The notes below the pieces were generated by a model. That model saw only the letters and a program-made list of their open reading frames with translations, did not search any database and was not told where the DNA came from. The translations under genes were made by a program, and so were the position numbers. Shown here in pieces: positions 26,866 to 35,548 of a stretch of DNA of 64,000 nucleotides. This DNA comes from an uncultured Eubacterium sp. (GTDB taxonomy: Bacteria; Bacillota; Clostridia; Peptostreptococcales; Anaerovoracaceae): positions 22,064-86,063 of the forward strand of contig CALCFD010000048.1 of assembly GCA_937900695.1 (NCBI GenBank). The letters are read 5' to 3'. Numbering within the stretch: position 1 is the first letter of the stretch; the number at the start of each line of letters is the position of its first letter.

Positions 26866-26903
26866 TGTATTATTTATTATGTATGTAAAGGGGAAAGGTA
26901 AAA

Positions 26904-27125
26904 ATGGAAAAGCTACTAGAAATCTTAGAAGAAGTTAATCCTGATATCGATTTCAGAAATTGCACTACACTAATCGATGATGGTTTATTAGATTCATTTG
27001 CGATTTTAGAGATCGTTGGTGAAATCAATGATGAGTTTGATGTTGAGATCAATGCTCCTGACATCATTCCTGAAAACTTCAATAGTGCAGAGGCGCTATG
27101 GGCATTAATCGAAAGCCTACAGTAA
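26904..27125 (+). CDS. DltC-like carrier protein
   Basis: 73 residues, acidic and helical, the size of D-alanyl carrier protein. The phosphopantetheine attachment site is Ser31 in DDGLLDSFAIL, as in DltC (DSx). It would carry the amino acid activated by the ligase as a thioester and present it to the MBOAT protein. GGGGAAAGG precedes the start. It is the last gene of the operon and is followed by a terminator at 27161-27216. A holo-carrier synthase is not encoded in the window. Confidence 0.9.
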   Translation: MEKLLEILEEVNPDIDFRNCTTLIDDGLLDSFAILEIVGEINDEFDVEINAPDIIPENFNSAEALWALIESLQ

Positions 27126-27160
27126 CTACAGTAATTTAAGGAAATTTAAAAAGGGAAAAG

Positions 27161-27216
27161 AGCTACAAGCATGCTATGGATATTTGGTGTATCGATGGCA
27201 TGGGTGTGGCTTTTTT
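27161..27216 (+). terminator. Terminator of the dlt-like operon
   Basis: A 14-base stem with one two-base internal mismatch (27161-27174 paired with 27198-27211, G-T pairs included) followed directly by six T. It lies 35 bases after the carrier-protein stop. Confidence 0.8.
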
Positions 27217-27830
27217 GTTTTGGGCTAAAAGAGTGTTGTCTTTAGCTGCGATTAGGGCTAGGTAAACGCACTAAAATTGCTGGAATATAAGATTTCGTGC
27301 TGTGATAGTTGTTTGTGAGTACAAAAGTTTTTTGTTTGGTAAGTATTAGTACCGTTTTGAGGAAGATGCTTTTTTTATTACTTATTTTGCCGTACTAAAG
27401 TTGTCTTTTTTTGAGAAATAGTGACTCTTTTAAGAGTTTGCAGTACAAAATGAACTTGATTTTATGATTATTGTACGCTTGAAGTGAAGGTGTTTAGAAT
27501 AAAGAGAAAGCTGCAGTACTATATAATTTTAAAAAAATATATTAGTACTTTTTGGCTGGTTGAGTGGGACTATTTATTTGATTTTCGGTCTGAATAGTGC
27601 GATGATTTAAGCATGGCTAGCCAAAGCACCATTGTAACTAAAGTTACGGCGGCCCAAGCACGAGCCATAAAGCATCACTACTCAAACATTACCATCCAAG
27701 CATTACCATTCAAGCATCGCCGCTCAAGCAACCCTAGCAACTTGGCACTGCCGCTCAAGCGTCCCTAGCAATTTGGAATCGCCGCCAAATTGCGGCCGGC
27801 AAATTCGTGAAGGAGCTTTTATTTTTTCAT
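27217..27830. other. Long non-coding spacer with repeats
   Basis: About 600 bases without a convincing gene. The first half is T-rich and contains seven GTAC sites between 27319 and 27548. The second half (about 27600-27800) is clearly more GC-rich than its surroundings and contains short direct repeats of CAAGC and CTAGCAA type. It lies between the dlt-like terminator and the promoter of the EamA transporter gene. It may be a decayed gene or a repeat element. Confidence 0.6.
27719..27780 (+). repeat. Two tandem 31-bp imperfect repeats
   Basis: Two adjacent copies beginning GCCGCTCAAGC at 27719 and 27750, sharing CCCTAGCAA and TTGG at the same positions. Shorter related pieces (CAAGCATTACCAT) lie just upstream. 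No ORF crosses them. Confidence 0.75.
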
Positions 27831-27876
27831 AAATATGTTAAAATATTAATCAGTCTAAAAATAGAGAGGAAGTATT

Positions 27877-28758
27877 ATGATAAAAGATAGAAAAGTTATT
27901 TTTGCTGAAATAGGGATTTTGTTTGTTGCCATGTTTTGGGGTATGGGATTTGTATCAGGTAAGTATGTTTTAGCTGATATGGGACCATTTGATTTAATGG
28001 CATACAGATATGGCCTTGCTTTTATCGTCATGTTTATATGTGCAATAAGGCATCTTAAAGGTGTAAATAAAAGGACACTTAAGGCAGGAGCTCTGATAGG
28101 AAGTATGATGTTTCTTGGAAATATGCTTCAAACTATTGGTCTTCAGTATACAACTCCAGGTAAGCAGACATTTATAATTTGTATGTATACAGTACTAGTT
28201 CCACTTTTATCTTGGATATTTTTTAAGGAACGTGCACCAAAAAATATGATAATTGCTGCAATCATAGCATTTATTGGCATTGGTCTTTTGACACTTAAGA
28301 GTGATTTGACTATTGGATTAGGAGATGGATTAACATTTTTATTTGCTATTAGCTTTTCGTTTCATGTGATTTTAGTTGGAAGATTTATGAAAGACGATAT
28401 GGATCCTATGTCATTTGCACTTGTGCAGATTGGGGTTTGTGCTATTTGGTCGATTGGTGCAGGATTGTTATTTGGTGAAGGCGCTAGCCTAAGGGATTTA
28501 AGTTTTGGCGGTGGTCTAGGAATGGCTCAGCTAGTTTTTTTAAACACTGTTTTTGCTTTTATACTTCAAAACACTTGTCAGAAGATTGCTCCTGCAAACC
28601 ATACTGCCATTCTCATGTCTACAGAGACAGTATTTGGAACTATTTTTGCTGTAACTTTAGCTGATGAAGTATTTGAAGGACGTATGATTATTGGATGTAT
28701 ACTAATGTTTGTGGCAATAATTGTAAGTAATATACCTATGGGAAAAAAGAAGGCTTAA
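27877..28758 (+). CDS. EamA/DMT-family transporter
   Basis: 293 residues with ten membrane helices in two repeats of five, the EamA pattern. Signature pieces are FWGMGFVSGKYVL in helix 1, the PFDLMAYRYG turn, and the second-repeat segment ending in E.VFGTIFAV, typical of RhaT/YdcZ-like drug/metabolite transporters. GAGAGGAAG precedes ATG 27877, and an extended -10 (TGT-TAAAAT, 27836-27844) lies 33 bases upstream. It is separated from threonine synthase by a strong promoter, so the two are not an obligate operon. Such proteins often export amino acids or metabolites; the substrate is not known. Confidence 0.85.
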   Translation: MIKDRKVIFAEIGILFVAMFWGMGFVSGKYVLADMGPFDLMAYRYGLAFIVMFICAIRHLKGVNKRTLKAGALIGSMMFLGNMLQTIGLQYTTPGKQTFIICMYTVLVPLLSWIFFKERAPKNMIIAAIIAFIGIGLLTLKSDLTIGLGDGLTFLFAISFSFHVILVGRFMKDDMDPMSFALVQIGVCAIWSIGAGLLFGEGASLRDLSFGGGLGMAQLVFLNTVFAFILQNTCQKIAPANHTAILMSTETVFGTIFAVTLADEVFEGRMIIGCILMFVAIIVSNIPMGKKKA

Positions 28759-28768
28759 GTCTTTGTAA

Positions 28769-28797
28769 TTGACGATATTTTAATACTTTGTTATAAT
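28769..28797 (+). promoter_or_regulatory. Strong promoter of threonine synthase
   Basis: TTGACG at 28769-28774, a 17-base spacer and TATAAT at 28792-28797, 37 bases before the start codon. Confidence 0.8.
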
Positions 28798-28833
28798 AAA
28801 GTATTAATTGATGAGAATAAATGGAGAAAGATT

Positions 28834-30306
28834 ATGAAATATCAAAGCACTAGAGGAAGTAATTTAACTAAAACAGCTCCTGAAGCTATAATTCAGGGTT
28901 TGGCAGAGGATAAGGGGCTATATGTACCTGAAGAAATTCCTGCTTTACCATTTAAAGCAGTTGACATGATAGGAAAATCTTATCAGGAAATCGCTTTTGA
29001 AATTTTGAAGGCTTTTTTCCCTGATTATACTGTTGAAGAGATGAAAAGTTGTGTCAATGGAGCTTATGATAGTAAATTTGAAGTAGAGGAAATCGTTCCA
29101 GTAGTAGAGGCTGGTGGCGTTTCTTTCCTTGAGCTTTATCATGGTAAGACTGCAGCATTTAAGGATATGGCTCTTTCAATTTTGCCTTACCTTTTGACGA
29201 CAGCTATGAAAAAAGAAAATGAAGATAAGAAGATTTGCATTTTAACTGCTACTTCTGGTGATACAGGCAAGGCTGCTCTTGAAGGGTTTGCAGATGTACC
29301 AGGCACTGAAATTATTGTATTTTATCCAAATCAAGGTGTTTCACAGGTTCAGGAACGCCAGATGGTTACACAAGAAGGGGATAATACACATGTATTTGCT
29401 ATCAATGGAAATTTTGATAATGCTCAGAGTGGTGTTAAGCAGATTTTTAATGATGATAATATGGCAGCAGAGCTTGCAGCTAAGGGTGTTAAGCTTTCAA
29501 GTGCCAATTCAATTAATATAGGTAGACTTGTGCCACAGGTTGCTTATTATGTTTATGCATACATAAAGTTACTTGAAAATGGAACATTAAAAGATGGTCA
29601 GTCTATGAATGTCGTGGTTCCTACTGGTAACTTCGGTAATATTTTAGCAGCATATTACGCAGGTAAGATGGGTATACCTATGGGTAAGTTTATCTGTGCT
29701 TCAAACGAAAACAAAGTTTTAACTGACTTTATAAAGACAGGTACTTATGACATTAGAAGAGAGTTTCATCTTACAAACTCTCCATCAATGGATATATTAA
29801 TTTCAAGTAACCTTGAAAGACTTTTATATCATTTAAGTGGTGGCAATGGTGCAGAAATCAAGTCTCTTATGGAGGCTCTTGAAAATGACAAGGTTTATAC
29901 TGTAAGTGATCAGATCAAGTTAGGTTTATCTGATTTTTATGGTGGTTTTGCTACTATTGATGAAACTAATGAAACTATAGGCAGAGTATATAGCGAGTAT
30001 GACTACCTAATGGATACTCATACTGCAGTAGCATATAAAGTTTACGAAAATTATGTTGCTAAAACTGGCGATAAGACTCCTACTGTTATAGCTTCTACTG
30101 CAAGCCCATACAAGTTTGCAGACAGTGTAGCAAAAGCAATTGGCCTACCAAAATGCTCCGATGGTTTTGAATATGTAAAATCTGTTAATGCTAAGACAGG
30201 CGTAAATATTCCTGGTGGTCTTAAGGATCTTGAATCTAAACCAATTAGACATACTGGAGTGCTAGATGTGGATCAGATGCCACAATCAGTTAAGGACAGT
30301 CTATAA
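28834..30306 (+). CDS. thrC: Threonine synthase
   Basis: 490 residues, the length of the fold-type II ThrC group with an N-terminal RGSN...F.EA region. The PLP-binding lysine lies in LYHGKTAAFKDMAL. The phosphate-binding loop is ATSGDTGKAAL, and VVVPTGNFGNILAAYYA is the second conserved block. It converts O-phosphohomoserine to threonine in the cytoplasm. GGAGAAAG precedes ATG 28834. It is a single-gene unit with a strong promoter and terminators at 30321-30350 and 30379-30424. No T-box or attenuator is seen in the 75-base leader. Confidence 0.95.
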   Translation: MKYQSTRGSNLTKTAPEAIIQGLAEDKGLYVPEEIPALPFKAVDMIGKSYQEIAFEILKAFFPDYTVEEMKSCVNGAYDSKFEVEEIVPVVEAGGVSFLELYHGKTAAFKDMALSILPYLLTTAMKKENEDKKICILTATSGDTGKAALEGFADVPGTEIIVFYPNQGVSQVQERQMVTQEGDNTHVFAINGNFDNAQSGVKQIFNDDNMAAELAAKGVKLSSANSINIGRLVPQVAYYVYAYIKLLENGTLKDGQSMNVVVPTGNFGNILAAYYAGKMGIPMGKFICASNENKVLTDFIKTGTYDIRREFHLTNSPSMDILISSNLERLLYHLSGGNGAEIKSLMEALENDKVYTVSDQIKLGLSDFYGGFATIDETNETIGRVYSEYDYLMDTHTAVAYKVYENYVAKTGDKTPTVIASTASPYKFADSVAKAIGLPKCSDGFEYVKSVNAKTGVNIPGGLKDLESKPIRHTGVLDVDQMPQSVKDSL

Positions 30307-30320
30307 TTTATAGAGTTATA

Positions 30321-30350
30321 AACGAGTATCTCAGATGGTGCTCGTTTTTT
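30321..30350 (+). terminator. Terminator of thrC
   Basis: A 6-bp stem (AACGAG / CTCGTT) followed by a run of six T. Confidence 0.75.
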
Positions 30351-30378
30351 GTAGATTTGATTAAATGGAGTCAATAAA

Positions 30379-30424
30379 AAACTACTCAGGGTCTCTTCAA
30401 TTATGAAGGGATCCTGGGTAGTTT
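30379..30424. terminator. Bidirectional terminator between thrC and the XRE gene
   Basis: A long hairpin: a 12-bp outer stem (AAACTACTCAGG / CCTGGGTAGTTT, one G-T pair) and an inner stem around CTTCAATTATGAAG. The upstream A-run gives a T-run on the minus strand, so it can end the convergent XRE operon. Confidence 0.8.
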
Positions 30425-30446
30425 GGCTTTTTATGTATGATTAAAT

Positions 30447-30932
30447 TTACTTTTTTTGTAGTTTACCAGTGTTTGAAGCATTATCAATCCAATATTTAAG
30501 ACTATCTGCTGTAGCTGCTATTTTATCTAGACACTGTTTAATATGCATAAAGTCTTCATATTCGTCAGGTGAAATTTCCTCATCTTCAACGATTTCAAGA
30601 AGACGATCCTTTTGGCTATTTATGCGGTTAAGAGAGCTTAATGTATCGATAGCTATGTGAGCAAGATCCTTTACTTTGATTTCGCGGACATAGCGCTCAC
30701 CAATGGCACATTGGTTGATGCAGTAATAGTTGCAAAGCTCTGGTTTGCCATAAGCCTCTGATAAGGCGATGACTTCTTCTGGTAAAATAGTCTGCACTTT
30801 GCCATTTTCGATTTTTTCAAGGCGATCAGGTGTGATAAAGTCACCGGTTAGTTGGCAAGCTTTGTCACGTGATATTTTAAGTTCCTTGCGAATGTCCATA
30901 TATATTGATTGTTTTTTATTTAATGTGTTCAT
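30447..30932 (-). CDS. XRE-like helix-turn-helix regulator with C-terminal helical domain
   Basis: 161 residues. The N-terminal 65 residues form a Cro/CI-type helix-turn-helix (SRDKACQLTGDFITPDRLEKIENGK). A Cys-containing link (NYYCINQCAIGE) and a helical C-terminal region follow. The start codon overlaps the stop of the preceding exonuclease gene (ATGA), and a GGAGG within that gene serves as ribosome site, so the two are co-translated. The paired cysteines might bind a metal or act in redox sensing. Targets unknown. Confidence 0.75.
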   Translation of the reverse strand: MNTLNKKQSIYMDIRKELKISRDKACQLTGDFITPDRLEKIENGKVQTILPEEVIALSEAYGKPELCNYYCINQCAIGERYVREIKVKDLAHIAIDTLSSLNRINSQKDRLLEIVEDEEISPDEYEDFMHIKQCLDKIAATADSLKYWIDNASNTGKLQKK

Positions 30933-31597
30933 GATTCCTCCATAAATTGATCTTCCTCATCGTCGCAAACTTCATCGGGATTAGTATTATAATCATCTTC
31001 GTATTCTAAAAGTTCTTGCCTGTACTCACGTTCTTCTATAACCCACTGATTTACATCAAGTCGCTTCATAACTTCACAGGTCGCCAAGGCATCGTTTAAG
31101 GCATCATGAGAAAGATTGCCTTTGATGCCAAATTTGAATCTAGCATAATCAAGAGAAAATGAACGATTTTCACAAGTTACGTAATCATCAAACATTAGCT
31201 GTGCATCGAAATTTTCAGGAAGCCAGTCACAAGACATATCATGGATGGTAAGATTTCTCTTTATCATGGCTATATCTTCTGGGCCCCATGTAAACCAAAT
31301 GCAATCATCACCACACCACTGACGAAACTGAGTTATAGCTTCCTTAAATGAAATACCACTTTTTAGGTCTTCATCAGTTATAAGGGTTAAATCTGTAACA
31401 AATTTATTCATTTTGGTGTAGTATTTAGGCTTAATCATGATGTCTATTTTATCTATAATATTTAAGTCCATGTCAGTTTTAACCGCACCAATTTGGATGA
31501 TTTCTCCTGAAAGTAAGATGGGATTTCTTACTGTGCGAGACTTGGAAATAGGAAGATTCCATTCGAGATCTAAAATTATATAATTGGGTGATTGCAT
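30929..31597 (-). CDS. DEDD-type 3'-5' exonuclease
   Basis: 222 residues. The exonuclease motifs are Exo I ILDLEWN (DxE), Exo II-like DCIWFTWGPED, and Exo III SHDALNDALATCEV (HxAxxD). These match the RNase T/DnaQ/ERI-1 family, which removes nucleotides from the 3' ends of DNA or RNA using two metal ions. Start 31597 is chosen because AGGAG is at the right distance, rather than the longer frame from 31633. The acidic C-terminus (DDEEDQFMEES) is unusual. It forms a two-gene operon with the XRE regulator. The substrate is not determined. Confidence 0.85.
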   Translation of the reverse strand: MQSPNYIILDLEWNLPISKSRTVRNPILLSGEIIQIGAVKTDMDLNIIDKIDIMIKPKYYTKMNKFVTDLTLITDEDLKSGISFKEAITQFRQWCGDDCIWFTWGPEDIAMIKRNLTIHDMSCDWLPENFDAQLMFDDYVTCENRSFSLDYARFKFGIKGNLSHDALNDALATCEVMKRLDVNQWVIEEREYRQELLEYEDDYNTNPDEVCDDEEDQFMEES

Positions 31598-31787
31598 ATT
31601 TTCTCCTACATAATATTTTGAATATACTACCAAAAAATTAGATAGCTTATACTATGATTATAATTGAAATGACAAAATTTCTCAAGTTGTAACCCTTAAG
31701 TGAGAATATTACATAAATTTAACATTACTTTAATGGTTGTTAACAAAAATTTGTAGTATGATAGATATAAACGTAGGAGGTAAAGAA

Positions 31788-32453
31788 ATGTCAAAAATAG
31801 ATTTAGTGACAATTAGTAAAGATGAAGAAATTAATATGTTAATAGATAGAGGTAATGCTGTAATGAAATCAATAGGTTACACTGAGCATTCAAAGAAGCA
31901 TGCGGCAAGGGTTGCTAGTCGTGCTGGCTGGATTTTGCAGGAGCTTGGATATAGCGATCATGTTATTGAGCTTGCTAAGATAGCAGGATTTATGCATGAT
32001 ATAGGTAATAGTATAAATAGAAGCGACCATGCACATAGTGGGGCCATGTTAGCTTATGGGATTTTAAAGGACCGCGGAATGGCAATCAGCGATGCTATGA
32101 CTGTTATGACTGCTATTGGTCATCATGACGAGTCAACAGGTACTGCTGTAGATCCTGTTTCTGCTGCTCTTATTCTTGCAGATAAAACAGATGTAAGACG
32201 TAACAGAGTACAAAAACCTATAAAAGAGTCATTTGATATTCATGATAGAGTAAACTATGCAGCTTTATCATCAGAGCTTGAAATTGATAATGAAGATAAA
32301 GTTATTCAGCTAAACCTTGAGTTAGATGATAATATTTGTAGCCTTATGGATTATTTTGAAATCTTTTTACAACGTATGATTATGAGTAAAAGAGCTGCAG
32401 AGGTTTTAGGATATAGATTTAAGTTAATTGCCAATGGCAGTAAGCTTTGCTAA
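31788..32453 (+). CDS. HD-domain phosphohydrolase
   Basis: 221 residues. The HD signature is complete: H in EHSKKHAARVA, HD in GFMHDIGN, and a downstream Asp in ILADKTD; HH in AIGHHDES gives further ligands. HD proteins hydrolyse phosphate mono- or diesters of nucleotides. AGGAGG sits seven bases before ATG 31788, which is why the upstream TTG of the longer frame is rejected. It is divergent from the exonuclease operon and precedes the DUF2971 gene by 43 bases. The substrate is unknown. Confidence 0.85.
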   Translation: MSKIDLVTISKDEEINMLIDRGNAVMKSIGYTEHSKKHAARVASRAGWILQELGYSDHVIELAKIAGFMHDIGNSINRSDHAHSGAMLAYGILKDRGMAISDAMTVMTAIGHHDESTGTAVDPVSAALILADKTDVRRNRVQKPIKESFDIHDRVNYAALSSELEIDNEDKVIQLNLELDDNICSLMDYFEIFLQRMIMSKRAAEVLGYRFKLIANGSKLC

Positions 32454-32496
32454 GGAGAATAATTAGTTGATTTAAATTTGAAAAGAAGGTGAGTTT

Positions 32497-33354
32497 GTGG
32501 CAAGTGAATTTGTTAATTTAAAGCAAAAAAAACCTAATGAGGCGATTTATCATTACACTAAAAGTAATGGTGTTCAAGGTATTTTAGGGGATATGGCATT
32601 TTATGCCACTAAAAGTGACTTTTTAAATGATAGTAAGGAAATGTACTATACTCTTCATGTTGTTGATCAAGTAATCGATGAGATTGAAAATGAAAAAATG
32701 CGACAAATTCTTAAGAAGCGTATGTCTAAATATTCCTCAGAATTAGGTAAGCAATGGTTTTTTATAACTTCATTTTCAGATGATCCAGACAGCATAACAC
32801 TTTGGGCTGAGTTTGGAGATAAGACAGGTTATAATCTAGAATTTAACAGTGCAGAACTTATTGAGAGAATTACCAATAAGCGAAAAATAGTATATCATGG
32901 TTATTTGATTTATTCATGGGAAGAACAAAAGGAAATTATTCGTGAACTTTTGTTTAAAAAAGTACCAGAGCGTATGGCTATGAGCTTTAAGGAAATCATG
33001 TATTGTGCTGAAAATGATGAGGATGTTGCTTGCTTCAATAAATTATGCAAAGAGTTTATTAATATTATGGCGATTTACTCTCTGTTTTTTAAGCAGGAGG
33101 AATTTGCAGCCGAGCAGGAATATCGTATGGTATTTATCGAAGACGATCCAGAAAAAATTCTTTTCAGAGCAAAGGACGGATTTCTTATGCCTTATATAAC
33201 TATTGATGTCAATGGAGAAAAGGATTATGTAAAAAAGATTACAGTAGCTCCAAAAAACCATGTAGACCTAGCAAAGGCTGGAATGGAACTTTTTACTAAG
33301 CATTATGGCTACGATGTTGAGGTGGTTTTATCAAAAATACAATTAAGATACTAA
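32497..33354 (+). CDS. DUF2971-domain protein
   Basis: 285 residues. The DUF2971 pattern is visible: IYHYTKSNGVQGIL, YATKSDFLNDSKE, SFSDDPDSITLWAEFGDK and a late EQEYRMVF. Proteins of this family are often found near defence or stress genes but have no agreed function. The start is GTG 32497 with AAGGTGA upstream. There is no membrane segment or signal peptide. It may be read together with the HD gene. Confidence 0.8.
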   Translation: MASEFVNLKQKKPNEAIYHYTKSNGVQGILGDMAFYATKSDFLNDSKEMYYTLHVVDQVIDEIENEKMRQILKKRMSKYSSELGKQWFFITSFSDDPDSITLWAEFGDKTGYNLEFNSAELIERITNKRKIVYHGYLIYSWEEQKEIIRELLFKKVPERMAMSFKEIMYCAENDEDVACFNKLCKEFINIMAIYSLFFKQEEFAAEQEYRMVFIEDDPEKILFRAKDGFLMPYITIDVNGEKDYVKKITVAPKNHVDLAKAGMELFTKHYGYDVEVVLSKIQLRY

Positions 33355-33487
33355 TATATACTGTTTTAAACTAAACGAACCAACTTCAATGCTTTGTGAA
33401 AACCGCTAGATACCATTAAACACCGTACTTTTCACAATTTCCATAGTAGCGCTTGTAACAACAAAATACTCTAAGCCAATACACTTT

Positions 33488-33514
33488 GCTTAAGACAACT
33501 TGTTGTGTTTAAGC
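33488..33514 (+). terminator. Imperfect hairpin after the DUF2971 gene
   Basis: GCTTAAGACAAC pairs with GTTGTGTTTAAGC through one bulge and one G-T pair. There is no T-run on the plus strand, so termination here is uncertain. Confidence 0.3.
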
Positions 33515-33525
33515 CATAAAAAAAG

Positions 33526-33548
33526 CAGGCGTCTATAAAGGACGCCTG
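33526..33548 (-). terminator. Terminator of the xpt-pbuX operon
   Basis: A perfect 8-bp stem (CAGGCGTC / GACGCCTG) with a 7-base loop. On the minus strand it is followed by seven T. Confidence 0.88.
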
Positions 33549-33568
33549 AGGAAGTTACAGTTTCATAT

Positions 33569-34891
33569 TTATTTTTCTGTGGATGATGATTTATCCTTTG
33601 GTAACAGTAGATTTGTGATGATAGCTACGATAAAGACTACAGCTACACAGTTTTCTGCAAAAACTGTTTGGACGATTTGTGGAAATATCTGAAAAATTTC
33701 AGGCACCTGGGTAAATCCAAGACCAGTGCTTAGTGAGATTGCAACGATAGTGATGTTTCTTTGAGTAAAACCACACTTGGCAATCATTTCCATTCCGCTT
33801 AAAACTATAGAGCCAAACATCATAAGAGTACAGCCACCAAGTACAGCATCTGGAAGAGTTGCGAGAAGAGCACCAAACATTGGAAATAAACCTGCAAGGA
33901 CCATAATAATGGTACCTGTAAAAATAACAAATCTGTTTACGACTTTAGTCATAGAAACAAGACCTACATTTTGGCTAAATGAAGTGATAGGTAAGCAACC
34001 AAATAGTGCTGATATTGAACTGATGAAACCATCACAAGTGATAGAACCAGAAAGTTCTTTAGTAGAGGCATTTCTTTTTAGACCTGTAGAGGCAAGTGCA
34101 GAAGTGTCTCCGATAGTTTCTGTAGCTGAAACTAAAAATATAACTAAAACTGAGATAATAGCACCTACATTAAATTCGGGCTTTATTGGCATAAATTCTG
34201 GAAGAGCTAAAATCTTGGCTGAAGAAAGTGCCGAAAAATCTACAATACCCATGCAAATTGCAATAATATAACCTACAACAAGGCCAAATAAAACAGAAAG
34301 TTGTTTCCAATAAGATTTGGCAAGAGCGTTGAAAATTAAGCAACAAACTAAAGTGATAGTTCCTAATAAAAGATTTTCTGCTGAGCCAAAGTCAGGATTG
34401 CCAGCGCCACCGCCAAAAGAAGTAGCACCTACTGATAAAAGGGAAAAACCGATAGATGTTACTACTGTTGCAGCAACTATTGGTGAAATAAGTTTGACCC
34501 AATATTTAGCCAATAGGCCAAGTAGCCCTTCTATTATACCGCCGATAAGTACTGCACCAATAACCGCCCCATAACCATAGGTAGGACCTACATAGCAAAA
34601 TACAGATACAAAAGTAAAGCTTATGCCCATTACAATAGGTAGACCTGAACCGATTTTCCAAATGGGATAAAGCTGTATCATAGAACCGATACCTGCAACA
34701 ATCATAGCAGTTTGGATAAGACTTGCAATTTGGCTAGAGTCCATTTGGCAGGCACCAGCTACAATAATAATGGGAGCAATATTTGCTACAAACATTGCAA
34801 GAATATGTTGTAGTCCAAAAGGAATAGCTTTGAGCAATGGAACTTTACCATCTAGTTGATATATGTTGTTAATGTTGTAATTTGAATTCAT
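33569..34891 (-). CDS. pbuX: Xanthine permease, nucleobase:cation symporter 2 family
   Basis: 440 residues with about fourteen membrane helices. Family features are the N-terminal GLQHILAMFVANIAPIII, the SVGATSFGGG region, SATETIGDTSA (the conserved transport-site E.IGD motif) and QNVGLVSMTKVV. Members of this group import xanthine or uracil. It follows the phosphoribosyltransferase gene by two bases and ends at a strong terminator. The pairing with xpt points to xanthine as substrate. Confidence 0.92.
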   Translation of the reverse strand: MNSNYNINNIYQLDGKVPLLKAIPFGLQHILAMFVANIAPIIIVAGACQMDSSQIASLIQTAMIVAGIGSMIQLYPIWKIGSGLPIVMGISFTFVSVFCYVGPTYGYGAVIGAVLIGGIIEGLLGLLAKYWVKLISPIVAATVVTSIGFSLLSVGATSFGGGAGNPDFGSAENLLLGTITLVCCLIFNALAKSYWKQLSVLFGLVVGYIIAICMGIVDFSALSSAKILALPEFMPIKPEFNVGAIISVLVIFLVSATETIGDTSALASTGLKRNASTKELSGSITCDGFISSISALFGCLPITSFSQNVGLVSMTKVVNRFVIFTGTIIMVLAGLFPMFGALLATLPDAVLGGCTLMMFGSIVLSGMEMIAKCGFTQRNITIVAISLSTGLGFTQVPEIFQIFPQIVQTVFAENCVAVVFIVAIITNLLLPKDKSSSTEK

Positions 34892-34893
34892 TA

Positions 34894-35475
34894 TTATTCT
34901 CCTCTAAGTGTAATTTCACCTGTTTTCCAATCCATAGCATCAACAATAGCAAGAGATTCAAGTTGAAATCCTAAGTTTCTAATGATTTTACCACCAGCTT
35001 GAAAACCTTTTTCAATAGCGATACCTATGCCTTCAACAGTTGCGCCAGAAGACTGAACAATTTGTATTAGTCCTTGAAGGGCACATCCATTAGCAAGAAA
35101 ATCATCAATGATAAGTACGTGGTCATCTTTATTTAAAAATTTCTTTGCGACTATTACTTGGTTAGTAGTTTTATGAGTAAAAGATTCAACCTCTGCAGTG
35201 TACATTTCTCCTTCAAGATTGATACTCTTTGCCTTTTTAGCAAAAACTACTGGCACATTAAAATGCTGCGCTACAATACAAGCGATACCAATACCAGATG
35301 CTTCTATAGTTAAGATTTTATTGATGTTTTTTCCCTCAAAACGACGTTTCCATTCTTCGCCCATCTGGTTAAAAAGTTCAATATCCATTTGATGATTTAA
35401 AAAGCTGTCTACTTTTAAAACGTTACCCTCTTTTACGATACCATCCTTTAAAATTCTTTCCTCTATACAATTCAT
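34894..35475 (-). CDS. xpt: Xanthine phosphoribosyltransferase
   Basis: 193 residues, the normal length. The PRPP-binding motif is [13 protein letters not shown], and the N-terminus [12 protein letters not shown] and IEASGIGIA block are typical of Xpt. It converts xanthine to XMP, salvaging the base imported by the adjacent permease. AAAGGAG precedes ATG 35475. A minus-strand TATAAT at 35533-35528 lies 53 bases upstream. No guanine-riboswitch aptamer is found in the leader, unlike the Bacillus operon. Confidence 0.93.
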   Translation of the reverse strand: MNCIEERILKDGIVKEGNVLKVDSFLNHQMDIELFNQMGEEWKRRFEGKNINKILTIEASGIGIACIVAQHFNVPVVFAKKAKSINLEGEMYTAEVESFTHKTTNQVIVAKKFLNKDDHVLIIDDFLANGCALQGLIQIVQSSGATVEGIGIAIEKGFQAGGKIIRNLGFQLESLAIVDAMDWKTGEITLRGE

Positions 35476-35497
35476 AATTAAATCTCCTTTATAGTGT

Positions 35498-35510
35498 ATA
35501 AACGAATATT
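35498..35510. promoter_or_regulatory. PurR-box-like site in the xpt leader
   Basis: ATAAACGAATATT matches 11 of 13 positions of the PurBox consensus AWWWCCGAACWWT. It lies between the predicted -10 and the ribosome binding site of xpt. Only one copy is seen, so this is tentative. Confidence 0.3.
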
Positions 35511-35527
35511 GTTAAAAAATAAAAAAT

Positions 35528-35548
35528 ATTATATCATACTTTTGTATG
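35528..35548 (-). promoter_or_regulatory. Promoter region of xpt-pbuX with small palindrome
   Basis: Minus-strand extended -10 (TGA-TATAAT, TATAAT at 35533-35528). A palindrome CATAC-4-GTATG (35535-35548) occupies the spacer upstream of it and could be an operator. Confidence 0.5.

Noticed and set aside
27719..27780. 31-bp repeats in the spacer as CRISPR or tRNA remnants
   Set aside because: The copies are imperfect and touching, and no cloverleaf can be formed.
33777..34574. Plus-strand ORFs opposite pbuX
   Set aside because: They mirror a well-supported permease gene and have no family features.
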